From NCBI RefSeq assembly GCF_039544005.1, contig NZ_BAABKV010000001.1, positions 4,960,001-5,024,000 of the forward strand: a DNA stretch of 64,000 nt, written 5' to 3'. The DNA comes from Kitasatospora paranensis (lineage in GTDB: Bacteria > Actinomycetota > Actinomycetes > Streptomycetales > Streptomycetaceae). Both the position numbers and the translations under genes were made by a program. Below are positions 1 through 8,563 of this stretch, in pieces. Position 1 is the first letter of the stretch. Each line of letters starts with the position of its first letter. Below the pieces are notes generated by a model, which saw nothing but the letters and a program-made list of their open reading frames with translations, did not search any database and was not told the DNA's origin.

Positions 1-440
1 TTGTCGAGCAGTTCGGGGAACTGTGTGGCGCGCAGGTTTGTCCAGCCCGTCCCCGAGGCGGCGAGGAGCCGTTCGCCCTCCAGTTTGACGCGGTAGTAGC
101 CGTACGGGATGCGGTCCACCCCCACGATCGAGATGTTGACGATGTGTCGGGTCCCGCCCCGTTCCGCCGCCGCCAGCAGGTGGTGGAAGCCCGGGATGTC
201 GTGCTTGGGATGCCGGGTGTCGCTCGCGCAGTGGATCACGGTGCCGGCCCCGGCGAACGCCGCGTCCAGGCTGGCCCCGGTCGTGAGGTCGCCGGTGAAC
301 CAGGCCACGCCCGGATCGTCCGGCAGTGCCGCCCTGCGGGTCAGCGCCCGGACCGGCCGCCCCGTGCGGCGGGCCCGGGCCAGCACCTCGCGGCCCAGAC
401 CGCCGGTCGCGCCGGTCACCAGGATCGTGTCGTCGTCCAT
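1..440 (-). CDS. NAD(P)-binding oxidoreductase (NmrA/atypical SDR-like), 3' end cut by window edge
   Basis: The reverse strand reads from an ATG at 440 as MDDDTILVTGATGGLGREVL, a Rossmann N-terminus with the atypical-SDR/NmrA motif TGATGGLG at residues 8-15. It continues through a VIHCASDTRHP stretch and a YYRVKLEGE segment like the YxxxK region. The frame stays open to base 1, so the C-terminus lies outside the window. The family binds NAD(P)H and contains oxidoreductases and redox-sensing regulators; the substrate cannot be deduced. The gene lies 91 bp downstream of the TNT-domain gene on the same strand and could be co-transcribed with it. Confidence 0.85.
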   Translation of the reverse strand, partial: MDDDTILVTGATGGLGREVLARARRTGRPVRALTRRAALPDDPGVAWFTGDLTTGASLDAAFAGAGTVIHCASDTRHPKHDIPGFHHLLAAAERGGTRHIVNISIVGVDRIPYGYYRVKLEGERLLAASGTGWTNLRATQFPELLD

Positions 441-531
441 CGGGTCGGGCCCTTCCGTGCTGCGTCGGTGGTGCGGGCCGCCGGAGTGGCCGACTCGGTC
501 GGCGTCCGGCGCCGGCCGCTCCGGGGCGTGC

Positions 532-1221
532 TCAGATCAGGCGGGCGAGGTACCCGTTGCCGACCAGCCAGAGCACGTTGATCTTGGTGGGGGCATCCGG
601 GACGAGAGTGCCGTCCAACTGGTACTGGAGGCCGTACCCGGGCTGGGCGAACCACGGGGCGATCGGACCCGAGTGCACCGTGAACGGCTTCAGGACGCGG
701 TAGTCGTGGTAGTTGCAGCCCGCGGCGGGCGTGCCGTCCAGGCTCTGCGGCGGGATCGACCGGGAGGCGTACGGCAGGCCCTCCGGTGCGAGGAAGCTGC
801 CGTACTCACTGCCGTACCGGTCGATGGCCTGCCCGGGGACGAGGGTGGCGGTGAACTCGACCGGGGTGCCGTCCGGACGCCGGACGTAGCCGTCAGCGGG
901 CGGGTAGATCCAGCCCGGAGAGCCGGAGTCGGCGGTGGGGCTGTAGTAGGTGGCGAGGAACTTCTGCTCGTCGAGGCCACCGGTGCGCCGGTAGCCGAAC
1001 AGCTCGCGGCCGACCGGCCCGGCCGTCGGGAGCTCTGCGGGGCCGAGGTGCGGGTCGCCGTCGTGGAAGGTTGCCGAGCACTCGGTGGCCGGGGTCGTCC
1101 GGGTGAACGCCGGGGCGAGGGCGGCCGGGCCCGGAACCGCGGGTGCGGCGACGGCGGGGACGGCGGGCCCGACCAGCGCGGCGGCGGCGACGATCGGGGC
1201 GAGGAGCAGGCGCAGGCGCAC
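532..1221 (-). CDS. secreted TNT-domain protein (predicted NAD+ glycohydrolase)
   Basis: This 229-residue protein has a signal peptide (residues 1-26, Ala-rich, AVAA cleavage region). The rest matches the TNT fold, named for the tuberculosis necrotizing toxin of M. tuberculosis CpnT, which hydrolyses NAD+. Diagnostic segments are LPTAGPVGRELFGYRRT near 64, IDRYGSEYGSFLAPEG near 133, and GPIAPWFAQPGYGLQY near 185-200. By position, R135 and Q199 are likely counterparts of the CpnT catalytic Arg and Gln; I infer this without an alignment. The GTG start at 1221 has a GGAG ribosome site 5 nt upstream. It carries no secretion adaptor or polymorphic-toxin N-terminus, so it resembles free-standing secreted TNT NADases. 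No immunity-factor gene is seen on either side. Confidence 0.85.
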   Translation of the reverse strand: MRLRLLLAPIVAAAALVGPAVPAVAAPAVPGPAALAPAFTRTTPATECSATFHDGDPHLGPAELPTAGPVGRELFGYRRTGGLDEQKFLATYYSPTADSGSPGWIYPPADGYVRRPDGTPVEFTATLVPGQAIDRYGSEYGSFLAPEGLPYASRSIPPQSLDGTPAAGCNYHDYRVLKPFTVHSGPIAPWFAQPGYGLQYQLDGTLVPDAPTKINVLWLVGNGYLARLI

Positions 1222-1427
1222 GGTCTCTCCGAGGGGACGGCGGATGAGCCGGAGGACGGGCGGTCACCCTCCGTGCTCGTGACGTAGCCAAGGCAAGCCG
1301 ATGCGGTGACGATCCGTCAACTGTCCGTGGAGATCGTGTCGCAGCGCCCCGGGGGACCCGGCCGCGCGGGCATGCCGCAGGGGCGCCACCCGCGGCCGGG
1401 TGGCGCCCCTGCGGTGTGCCGCGCGGA

Positions 1428-1838
1428 TCAGTCGAGCGCGGCGGCCTTGGCCGCCGCGGTGGCGAAGCCGTGGTCCTGGGCGGGCGCGCCGCCGCCGATG
1501 CCGAGGGCGCCGACCAGGCGGCCGTCGCGGTGCAGCGGGATCCCACCGGCGATGAACAGCAGGGGCCGGTCGAGGGCGGTGGGCAGGGTGTGGAAGGGGC
1601 CGCCGGGCTGGACGGCCTCGACGAGGTCGGCGGTGGGGGCGTCCAGTTGGAGCGCGGTGTACGCCTTGCGGGTGCTGGTTTCGCCCGCGATCAGCACGGC
1701 CCGGTCGTCGCGGCGGAAGGCCAGCAGGTGGCCGCCGGCGTCGAGCACGGTGGCGGAGATCCGGACGCCCTGCTCGGCGGCGGCCCGGTGGGCCGCGGTG
1801 ATCAGGCGGTCGGCGTCGTGGGTGGTGAGGGTGGTCAT
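1428..1838 (-). CDS. GlcG/HbpS family heme-binding-like protein (DUF336)
   Basis: A 136-residue protein covering the whole GlcG/HbpS domain. The LDAGGHLLAFRRDD segment, the RKAYTA helix and the GxLVGALGIGGGAPAQD C-terminal loop are family hallmarks. S. reticuli HbpS is an extracellular heme-binding redox sensor, but this copy has no signal peptide and is probably cytoplasmic. The ATG at 1838 is preceded by GGGAG at 5 nt spacing. It follows the MFS exporter gene by 88 bp on the same strand, so the two are probably one operon facing away from the MarR gene. The ligand is unknown; other GlcG proteins are linked to small-molecule metabolism rather than heme. Confidence 0.85.
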   Translation of the reverse strand: MTTLTTHDADRLITAAHRAAAEQGVRISATVLDAGGHLLAFRRDDRAVLIAGETSTRKAYTALQLDAPTADLVEAVQPGGPFHTLPTALDRPLLFIAGGIPLHRDGRLVGALGIGGGAPAQDHGFATAAAKAAALD

Positions 1839-1926
1839 GGGTGCTCCCGGGGGTCGGGGGTGGGGGTCGATCGGGGTGCGCGGGTTGCGGGTCGATGGGC
1901 GGTGCGGCGGGGGCGGGTTGCGGCGG

Positions 1927-3176
1927 TCAGGTCCGGACGGGCACTCGCGGCGAGGCCGCGGGCCGGTCGGCGGGCGTACCGGCGGGTGTCTCGGCGGTCG
2001 CGCCGGCGACGGCGGAGGAGCGGCGCTCCAGGGCGGCGGACAGCACCGCGAGGGCGAGTGCCGCGGCGGCCATGGCGGCGCCGACCCAGTTCGGCGCGGT
2101 GACGCCGAGGCCGGCGGCGATGACGGCGCCGCCCAGCCAGGCGGCGAGCGCGTTGCCGAGGTTGAAGGCGCCGATGTTGACCGCCGACGCCAGGGTCGGT
2201 GCGTCGCCGGTCTGGTCGAGGACGCGCTTCTGCAGCGGCGGGACGGTGGCGAAGCCGAGGGCGCCGATCAGCGGGATGGTGATCGCGGCGAGCACCTTGT
2301 CGTGGGCGGTGAAGGAGAACACCGCCAGGACGGCGGCCAGCGAGCCGAGGGTGACGAAGAGCATCGGCATCAGCCGGCGGTCGGCGTAGCGTCCGCCGAC
2401 GAGGTTGCCGGCCACCATGCCGAGCCCGAAGAGCACGAGGAGCCAGGTGACGGAGCCCTCGGCGTAGCCGGCGGCGCCGGTCATCATCGGGGCGATGTAG
2501 GTCACGGCGGCGAACACGCCGCCGAAGCCGAGCACGGTCATCAGCATGGCGAGGACGACCTGGACGTTGCGGAAGGCGGCCAGTTCGCGGCGCACGCTCC
2601 CCGCGGTCCGGCCGGGGGCCCGGTCGGCGGCCGGGGTGCCGGGGACGAGGGCGGCGATGCCGGCGAGGCCGATCACGCCGAGGGCCGCGACCAGCAGGAA
2701 GGTGACCCGCCAGCCGATCTGCTGGCCGACGAGGGTGCCGAGCGGGACGCCGACGACGTTGGCGACGGTCAGGCCGGTGAACATCAGGGCGATCGCGCCG
2801 GCCTTCCGGCTGGGGGCGACCAGGTCGGCGGCGACGATGGCGCCGATGCCGAAGAAGGCGCCGTGCGCGAGTGAGGCGATGATCCGCCCGGTGAGGACGA
2901 GGCCGAAGGTCGGGGCGAGCGCGGTGACCAGGTTCCCCGCCACGAACAGGCCCATCAGCAGCATCAGCATCCGCTTGCGGGGATCCGGGTGCCGAGGACG
3001 GCGAGCAGGGGCGCGCCGACCACGACGCCGAGCGCGTAGCCCGTGGTGAGCAGCCCGGCGGTCGGGACGGAGATGCCGAAGTCCTCGGCGACCTGCGGCA
3101 GCAGGCCCATGATCACGAATTCCGTGGTGCCGATGCCGAAGGCGCCGATCGCCAGCGCCAGTAGTGCGAGAGGCAT
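1927..3176 (-). CDS. MFS (DHA1 family) drug-efflux type transporter, apparent frameshift
   Basis: A 12-helix major facilitator. It starts MPLALLALAIGAFGIGTTEF, typical of the AraJ/YdhP/Cmx-like DHA1 exporters, and ends in a Pro/Ala-rich cytoplasmic tail. The frame breaks in a G4 run at 2979-2982 (C4 on the coding strand), just after GTRIP. Adding one C restores TRIPRKRMLMLLMGLF, the expected loop 2-3 motif, so this is probably a sequencing error rather than a pseudogene. The ATG at 3176 has GGAAGG about 8 nt upstream. It is divergent from a MarR gene with a repeat-containing intergenic region and followed by the HbpS-like gene. The most likely role is proton-driven export of a small toxic compound. 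Confidence 0.85.
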
Positions 3177-3250
3177 GGGGGTGGCCTTCCGGGTTGGTGC
3201 GTGCGAGCCCGGCCGCAGGCCGTTGCGGTGAGCTCCTACCGGCTTCGACA

Positions 3251-3275
3251 TTAATTGCAGACGCGTTTAGTTGCA
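3251..3275. promoter_or_regulatory. candidate MarR operator: direct repeat TTARTTGCA
   Basis: TTAATTGCA (3251-3259) and TTAGTTGCA (3267-3275) form a direct repeat with a 16-bp period. They lie in the 166-bp gap between the divergent MFS and MarR genes, in an AT-rich island within very GC-rich DNA. The position suggests a binding site for the adjacent MarR protein controlling both directions. Confidence 0.5.
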
Positions 3276-3342
3276 AGCGCGGGCTATTTCGATGTGGAGC
3301 TACCCTGGGACCACACGACTGCGAAGGGAACGGGTGGTCCCC

Positions 3343-3810
3343 ATGACGCGACCCGAGCCGGCTCTGGCCCACGGCTGGTGCGCCCTGTCCGCCCTGCACG
3401 GCCGGATCGAGGCGCACATCGAGCGCGCCCTCCAGGCGGAGCACGAGCTGAGCGTGCGCGAGTTCTCCGTTCTCGACGTCCTCAGCGCGCAGCACGAGGG
3501 CGAGGGCGGCCACTACCGGATGAACCAGCTCGCCGACGCCGTGGTGCTCAGCCAGAGCGCGACCACCCGCCTGGTCACCCGGCTGGAGGACCGCGGCCTG
3601 CTCGCCCGCTACCTCTGCCCGACCGACCGCCGCGGCATCTACACCGACGTCACCGACGCCGGCCGCGCCCTGCTGGAGCTGGCCCGCCCGACCAACGACC
3701 ACGCGCTGCGCGAGGCCCTCGACGCGGCCGGGCGGCGTCCGGAGCTCGCACCGCTGGTGGCCGCCGTCCGCACCCTGGAGCCCGGCCCGGCGGCACTGCC
3801 GGTCGGCTGA
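3343..3810 (+). CDS. MarR family transcriptional regulator
   Basis: A 155-residue winged-helix protein. MNQLADAVVLSQSATTRLVTRLEDRGLLARYLCPTDRRG is a textbook MarR recognition helix plus wing, with the conserved DRR-G wing tip and a TDAGRALL dimerisation helix after it. ATG 3343 is chosen because the family similarity begins at this point; a GTG three codons upstream (3334), closer to GAAGGG, is also possible. It is divergent from the MFS/HbpS-like operon and is probably its repressor, acting at the TTARTTGCA repeats. A strong terminator follows. Confidence 0.9.
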   Translation: MTRPEPALAHGWCALSALHGRIEAHIERALQAEHELSVREFSVLDVLSAQHEGEGGHYRMNQLADAVVLSQSATTRLVTRLEDRGLLARYLCPTDRRGIYTDVTDAGRALLELARPTNDHALREALDAAGRRPELAPLVAAVRTLEPGPAALPVG

Positions 3811-3830
3811 GCGCGGGCACGCACGCCGAA

Positions 3831-3869
3831 GGGCCCGGCCGGACGACGTGGAGTCGTCCGGCCGGGCCC
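3831..3869. terminator. bidirectional terminator hairpin
   Basis: A perfect 17-bp inverted repeat with a 5-nt loop sits between the convergent MarR gene and the membrane-protein gene that ends at 3898. There is only a short T-containing tail, as is usual for actinobacterial terminators. Confidence 0.75.
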
Positions 3870-3897
3870 CTTCGTGGTTCGCCGGGTGCCGGGGCCG

Positions 3898-4842
3898 TCA
3901 GTCGCGGTACTGGTCGTACTGCTGGGGCGTCGGCTGGTGGGGGATGGTCGCCCGCGCCGGGGCGGGAGCGGCCGGCCGCCGCCCGCGCGGGTGGCGGGTC
4001 AGCGTGTAGCCCCAGACGCCGGCCAGTGCGGCGAGCGCGCCGCCGCCGACCGTCCAGAACCAGCGGGTGTTCCAGCCCGAGAACAGGTCGGAGTACCAGT
4101 GCGACTCGGCCGCGGCGGGCGCGGCGACCTGGGCGGTGCCCGGAGCCGGCGAGGCGGAGGCCGAGGCCGTGGCCGTCGGGGAGGCCGCGGCCCCCGGCGC
4201 GGCGGTCGAGCCCGCGTTCACCGGCGGGACGAGCGGCGCCTTCAGCGAGCCGCCCTCCGGCTGGGCGTCGTCGGCGCCGCCCTTGGCCGCGACGTGCACC
4301 CGGACCTGGGCCGCCAGGCCGAGGTCCTGCTGCGGCACGTCGCCGACCGAGAGCCGCACGTAGTACGTGCCCGGCAGCGGGTCTCCCGACCACGGTTCCG
4401 CCCACGACCGGACCTGCCGCAGCGTGCAGCTCAGCGACAGGGCGGCGGCCGAGGCGGCGCCGGTGGCGTTCTGCGGGCCCGCGGTGCAGGCCTGGCGGCG
4501 GCGCAGGCCGTCGAAGACCTCCACCGACCAGGTCTGCGCACCGTGCCGGTCCGCGGACGGCGGCAGCGTCACGGTCACGCCCACCGTGGGGGTCTGCCCC
4601 TCGGACGCGCCGAACGCCCAGTACAGGTAGTCACCGGTGGAGGCGTCCACCGAGGCGTCCTGGCCGGGCGCCAGCGCGGTCGCGGTCAGGAAGGTGGTGC
4701 CGGCCGTCCGGGCCGGGGTCTTCGCCCCGCTCGCCGACGGCGAGGGGGTAGGCGAGGCCGCCCCGGCCGCCGGAGCGGCCAGCAGCACGGCGCCCAGCGC
4801 GAGGGCGCCGGCCGCGGTCGTACGCATCGTCATTCCACGCAT
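3898..4842 (-). CDS. secreted, C-terminally membrane-anchored protein, partner of the VWA protein
   Basis: A 314-residue protein with a signal peptide (about residues 1-30), then a roughly 170-residue beta-rich extracellular domain (TTFLTATALAPGQDASVDA ... GDYLYWAF ... GTYYVRLSVGD). A Pro/Ala/Thr/Ser-rich stalk, one transmembrane helix (WFWTVGGGALAALAGVWGYTL) and a short basic cytoplasmic tail ending in QQYDQYRD follow. The beta domain resembles pre-peptidase C-terminal or jelly-roll domains, but I cannot name a family with confidence. The ATG at 4842 lies 2 nt after the stop of the VWA gene, so translation is probably coupled. The two proteins likely form a cell-surface complex. The alternative internal start MTMRTT lies 9 nt further in. 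Confidence 0.75.
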   Translation of the reverse strand: MRGMTMRTTAAGALALGAVLLAAPAAGAASPTPSPSASGAKTPARTAGTTFLTATALAPGQDASVDASTGDYLYWAFGASEGQTPTVGVTVTLPPSADRHGAQTWSVEVFDGLRRRQACTAGPQNATGAASAAALSLSCTLRQVRSWAEPWSGDPLPGTYYVRLSVGDVPQQDLGLAAQVRVHVAAKGGADDAQPEGGSLKAPLVPPVNAGSTAAPGAAASPTATASASASPAPGTAQVAAPAAAESHWYSDLFSGWNTRWFWTVGGGALAALAGVWGYTLTRHPRGRRPAAPAPARATIPHQPTPQQYDQYRD

Positions 4843-4844
4843 CG

Positions 4845-6179
4845 TCAGTTCTCCCGCCAGACGGCGATCCGCCAGCGAGCCAGCCAGCCGAACAGCAGGC
4901 CGGCCAGCAGGCCCGCGAGGGTCAGCACCAGCAGCAGGATCCAGCCCCGGCCCAGCCCCATCGCCGGCCCGTCGGGGGCGGGCGAGGCGGCGGTGACGGC
5001 GACCGTGAGCTCCAGCGGCAGACCCGGGTCGGCCTGCACGCCGGCCTGCGGCGCGAAGGCGTTGCTGACGATCAGGCAGACCTGGTGGCCGTCGGCCCCG
5101 GCCGCGCCGGCGGTGGCGGTGGCGGTCGTCGCGGTCGGCGAGGACTTCCCGCCCGCGGGCGCCGACCAGCGCACACCGGTGGAGGCGACGTCGGTCCGGC
5201 CGCTGCCGGCGTCGGTGCCGCGGACGAGTTCCTGCCCCGCGGTGTCGGTGGCCAGCAGCAGCACGCCGTAGTCCCGGGCGACCGCCCGGTCCGGGGTGAC
5301 GCTGACCGAGGCCCGCAGCTCCTGGCCGGGCTGCACCGGCACCCGGTACACCCGGTGCTCGGAGAACTTCTCGCGGTCGCTGTAGACGCCGGGGGAGAGC
5401 ACCGGGGCGTCCGGGCAGGTGTCGGTGCCGGCGACCTTGGCCGGGGTCACCTTGTAGGTCTCGCCGGCCCGGTCGACCAGCTGCTTGACCTTGTCGGTGA
5501 GCTGCTGCTGCGAGCGCACGTCGGTGTACGTGCCGCCGGTCGCGTTGGCGATGCACAGCAGCTGCTGGCGGGTCTTGTCGTCGTGCGCCAGGCCGAGCGT
5601 GTCGACCACCAGGTTGATGCCCTGGGCGGCGAGTTCACGGGCCACCTCGCACGGGTCCGGCGGCGCGCAGGAGTCCTCGCCGTCGGTGATCAGCACCACC
5701 CGGCGGGTGGTGGGTCCGTTGCCGAGGTCCTGGGCGGCGCCGCGCAGCGCGAGGCCGATCGGCGTCCAGCCGGTGGGCCGGAGGGTGGCGACCGCGGTCT
5801 TGGCCTCCAGCTTGTCCGTCCTGCCGACCGGGTACAGCTGCTTGGTGTCCTTGCAGCCCTCCGCCTTGTCGTTGCCGGGATACGTCGCGCCCAGGGTGCG
5901 GATGCCGAACTCGGTCTCGGCGGGCAGCGCGTCGATCACGTCGCTGATCGACTGCTGGGCGACGGAGATCCGGGTCTTGCCCTGGATGTCGGCGGCCCGC
6001 ATCGAGCCGCTGACGTCGAGGACGAGGTCGACCTTGGGCGCCTCGGTGGCGGCGGCCGTGCCGCCGGTCGGTTCGTCGGCGTGGGCGGGGAGTCCGCTGA
6101 GCAGCGCGCCGGCGGCTATCGCCATGGCTGCCAGCAGACCCGCGGCCCGGGCCGTCGGTCGTCGTCTGGTGATCGTCAC
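4845..6179 (-). CDS. secreted von Willebrand factor A domain protein with C-terminal TM anchor
   Basis: A 444-residue protein with a signal peptide (cleavage near PAHADEP) and a VWA domain from about residue 48 to 235. The MIDAS metal site is visible: D55-x-S57-x-S59, a Thr in TGWTP and Asp in LITDGEDS. A second beta-rich domain (SPGVYSDREKFSEHRVYRVPVQPGQ...) follows, then a C-terminal transmembrane helix with an RWRIAVWREN tail. VWA domains bind metal-dependently to protein partners; here the partner is plausibly the next gene, 2 nt downstream. The GTG start at 6179 sits 6 nt after a TAGGAT hexamer (reverse strand, 6186-6191), consistent with a leaderless transcript. Confidence 0.85.
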   Translation of the reverse strand: MTITRRRPTARAAGLLAAMAIAAGALLSGLPAHADEPTGGTAAATEAPKVDLVLDVSGSMRAADIQGKTRISVAQQSISDVIDALPAETEFGIRTLGATYPGNDKAEGCKDTKQLYPVGRTDKLEAKTAVATLRPTGWTPIGLALRGAAQDLGNGPTTRRVVLITDGEDSCAPPDPCEVARELAAQGINLVVDTLGLAHDDKTRQQLLCIANATGGTYTDVRSQQQLTDKVKQLVDRAGETYKVTPAKVAGTDTCPDAPVLSPGVYSDREKFSEHRVYRVPVQPGQELRASVSVTPDRAVARDYGVLLLATDTAGQELVRGTDAGSGRTDVASTGVRWSAPAGGKSSPTATTATATAGAAGADGHQVCLIVSNAFAPQAGVQADPGLPLELTVAVTAASPAPDGPAMGLGRGWILLLVLTLAGLLAGLLFGWLARWRIAVWREN

Positions 6180-6294
6180 CGACGCATCCTAGGGATCATC
6201 AGTTCGTCTTGCCCAATGCGCCGGCCTGCACGAACTGGTGCCGCGTCAGGCGGCTTTCGCACCGCGACAGGGCGGAGGTCGCCCGACGCGGCAC

Positions 6295-6318
6295 TAGGCT
6301 CCGAGGCAGCGGAAGGAG
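6295..6318 (+). promoter_or_regulatory. -10 element and ribosome binding site of the ABC transporter operon
   Basis: TAGGCT (6295-6300) resembles an actinobacterial -10 element, and AAGGAG (6313-6318) gives 6-nt spacing to the ATG at 6325. No convincing -35 is seen. Confidence 0.4.
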
Positions 6319-6324
6319 CGTGCG

Positions 6325-7166
6325 ATGAGGCTGACGGGGGTGGGCCGCAGGTACGGCCGGGGCGGCCCGTGGATCCTGCGCGGGGTGGGGCTCGCGGTGG
6401 CGCCCGGCGAGGTCGTCCGGATCGAGGGCCGCAACGGCAGCGGCAAGTCCACGCTGCTGCGGATCGCGGCCGGCGTCGAGCGGCCCACCGAGGGCGCCGC
6501 CGCCCTGCCGGCCCGGCGCGCGTACGTGCCCGAGCGCTTCCCGCCCGCGCTGCCGTTCGACGTCCGCGGCTACCTGCGCAGCCTCGGCCGCGTCCACGGC
6601 CTGGACGCGGCCGAGGCGGCCCGCCGCGCCGCCCACTGGATGGAGCGCTTCGGCATCGCCGACCGGACGGGCACCCCGCTGGGCCGGCTCTCCAAGGGCA
6701 CCTGCCAGAAGGTGGCGGTCGCCCAGGCGCTGCTCGCCGAGGCCGACCTGCTGGTGCTCGACGAGGCCTGGACGGGCCTGGACGGCGCCGCCCGGGCCGA
6801 ACTCGACGATGCCGTGGCCGAACGCGCGGCCGCCGGCGGACGGGTGCTCTTCGTCGACCACGACCCGGAGCGCCTCGCGGGGCAGGTCACCGCCGGGTAC
6901 GCGGTGCACGCGGGCGCACTGCGCCCCGGTGATCCCCCGGCCGGCCCGGCGGTCCGACGGTGCGGATCGAGGTCGAAGGGCCGGTGCCGCCCGCCGACCT
7001 GCTGCCCGGACGGCCGGTCCGCACCGCGGGCCCCGGCGGCGTGACGGTGCTGGAGGTTTCCGCCGTCTCCTCGGACGCGCTGCTGCGCCGGCTCCTCGCG
7101 GGTGGCCGGACGGTGCACGTCCGCTCGGTGGCGGTCGCCGACGCCCTCGCCGGGGAGGCCCGGTGA
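6325..7166 (+). CDS. ABC transporter ATP-binding protein, apparent frameshift near C-terminus
   Basis: The N-terminal 200 residues are a complete ABC ATPase. It has Walker A GRNGSGKST, a signature region reading LGRLSKGTCQKVAVAQALL (SKG in place of SGG, as in several bacterial export ATPases), Walker B LLVLDEAW and an H-loop VDHDPE. The frame breaks in a C5 run at 6934-6938. Adding one base joins it to VRIEVEGPVPPADLLPG..., a C-terminal extension ending at 7166. That extension has no start or ribosome site of its own, and its stop overlaps the next start, which supports one continuous gene of about 280 residues. With the downstream membrane protein it forms a two-gene exporter; the substrate is unknown. 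Confidence 0.85.
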
Positions 7167-7825
7167 ACGCGCTGACCCGTCATCACCTGGAGCTGCTGCT
7201 GCGCTCCCGGCGCTGGCTGCCGCCCTTCCTCTGCTACGGCATCCTGCTCGTCCTCGGCATCTCGGGCGGCGACGACCCGCTGTCGGGCTGCGCGTACAGC
7301 GCCGGGCTCCTGCTGCCGGTCACCGCGTGGTGCGTGCGCATCGCGCTGACCGCGGAGCCGGCCGCCGCACGGGCCTGCCGGGCCGCCGCGGCCGGCCGCG
7401 TCCGGGTGCACCTGGCCGCGCTGCTGGCGGCCCTGATCACCGCCCTGGGGCCCGCCGTGGCCGGCGCGGCGGCGGCCCTGCTGGAGGGCACCAGCACCCG
7501 GGTCGGCCCGGCGACCGTGGCCGCGGCCGCCGTCGGTGCCACCGCGGCCTGCCTGCTGCTGGGGCTGGCCGTCGGCGCGCTGGGCAGCCGCCCGGTGGTG
7601 GCGGACCGGACGTACGGCATCCTGCTGACGCTCGGCGGCACCGTCCTGGTCCTGCTGCTGCCGGGATCGCCCGGCCGCACGGTCGTCCGGGGCCTGGTGC
7701 TCGGCGCCCGCGACGGCCGGGTCGACCTGGCCGGCGGGATCGCGCCGGCGCTGGCGCTGTCCGTGCTGCTCGCGGCCGCCGCGGTGGCCGTGGCGGCGGT
7801 GCTGGCCGACCGGCGCAGCGAGTGA
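7163..7825 (+). CDS. ABC transporter membrane subunit (six-helix type)
   Basis: A 220-residue hydrophobic protein beginning VNALTRHHLELLLRSRRWLPP, followed by about six transmembrane helices and a short basic end. The GTG at 7163 overlaps the TGA of the ATPase gene, so the two are translationally coupled. It has no recognisable motif beyond the permease-like topology. Pairing with a single ATPase suggests an ABC-2-like exporter that dimerises. Confidence 0.75.
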   Translation: MNALTRHHLELLLRSRRWLPPFLCYGILLVLGISGGDDPLSGCAYSAGLLLPVTAWCVRIALTAEPAAARACRAAAAGRVRVHLAALLAALITALGPAVAGAAAALLEGTSTRVGPATVAAAAVGATAACLLLGLAVGALGSRPVVADRTYGILLTLGGTVLVLLLPGSPGRTVVRGLVLGARDGRVDLAGGIAPALALSVLLAAAAVAVAAVLADRRSE

Positions 7826-7879
7826 GTCCCAATATCGGACACACCGCCATCAACACCTATAAATATGCCAAATCGTCGC

Positions 7880-7885
7880 TAGGCT
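7880..7885 (+). promoter_or_regulatory. candidate -10 of the DUF1269 gene, in an AT-rich island
   Basis: TAGGCT at 7880-7885 lies 79 nt before the GTG at 7959. The preceding stretch, about 7829-7875, contains TATAAATAT and is far lower in GC than anything nearby, as expected of a promoter region. The -35 is not clear. Confidence 0.4.
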
Positions 7886-7958
7886 GCCGACATCAGCAGC
7901 GGTGCGGGCCCGGCCGTTCCCCGGCCCGCACGTTCGACGAGTTGGAAGGACCCCGCGC

Positions 7959-8462
7959 GTGAGCAACCTCTTCGCCATCGCCTACCCCGACGTGGCCACT
8001 GCCCAGCAGGTCCGCGACGACGCGATCGGTCTGCAGAAGCAGAAGCTGATCGACCTGGAGGACATCGTCGTCGTCGAGCGCCGGCCCGACGGCAAGATCA
8101 AGCTGCACCAGGCGGTGAACACGACCGGCATCGGCGCCGCGTCCGGCGCGCTCTGGGGCGGGGTGATCGGCCTGCTGTTCTTCATGCCGTTCCTGGGGGC
8201 CGCGATCGGCGGCGCGACCGGTGCCGCGGTGGGGTCCGCGACCGACGTCGGCGTCGACGACAAGTTCATGAAGGAGGTCGGCCACAAGCTCGAACCGGGC
8301 TCTGCCGCCGTCTTCCTGCTCGTCCGCTCGGCCACCGCGGACAAGGTCGTCCCGGCGCTCGCCCGGCACGGCGGCGAGATCCTGCAGACCTCGCTCAGCG
8401 CCGAGCAGGAGGAGCACCTGGTCGACGCCGTCAAGGCCGCGCAGGCGACCGCGGCCGGGTGA
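7959..8462 (+). CDS. DUF1269 domain membrane-associated protein
   Basis: A 167-residue protein beginning VSNLFAIAYPDVATAQQVRDD. It has the DUF1269 pattern: an N-terminal ferredoxin-like segment, a Gly/Ala-rich hydrophobic hairpin (GAASGALWGGVIGLLFFMPFLGAAIGGATGAAVGS) and a second half ending HGGEILQTSLSAEQEEHL. The GTG at 7959 has GAAGGA about 8 nt upstream. The function is unknown; homologues are common in actinobacteria and often described as stress-related. It stands alone, 101 bp before the ftsW-like gene. Confidence 0.85.
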   Translation: MSNLFAIAYPDVATAQQVRDDAIGLQKQKLIDLEDIVVVERRPDGKIKLHQAVNTTGIGAASGALWGGVIGLLFFMPFLGAAIGGATGAAVGSATDVGVDDKFMKEVGHKLEPGSAAVFLLVRSATADKVVPALARHGGEILQTSLSAEQEEHLVDAVKAAQATAAG

Positions 8463-8563
8463 CCGGGCCGGCCGCCGGCCCACCGGGGCCGGGGAGCGAA
8501 CCCCGCCGCCCCGGCCGGTCGGCCGCCGCCGCCCCTCCCGAACCCGCCTGACAGGAAGCCCGC

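Noticed and set aside
7102..7962. 286-codon frame overlapping the ABC membrane subunit
   Set aside because: Arg/Pro/Gly-rich shadow of the real hydrophobic protein in the neighbouring frame.
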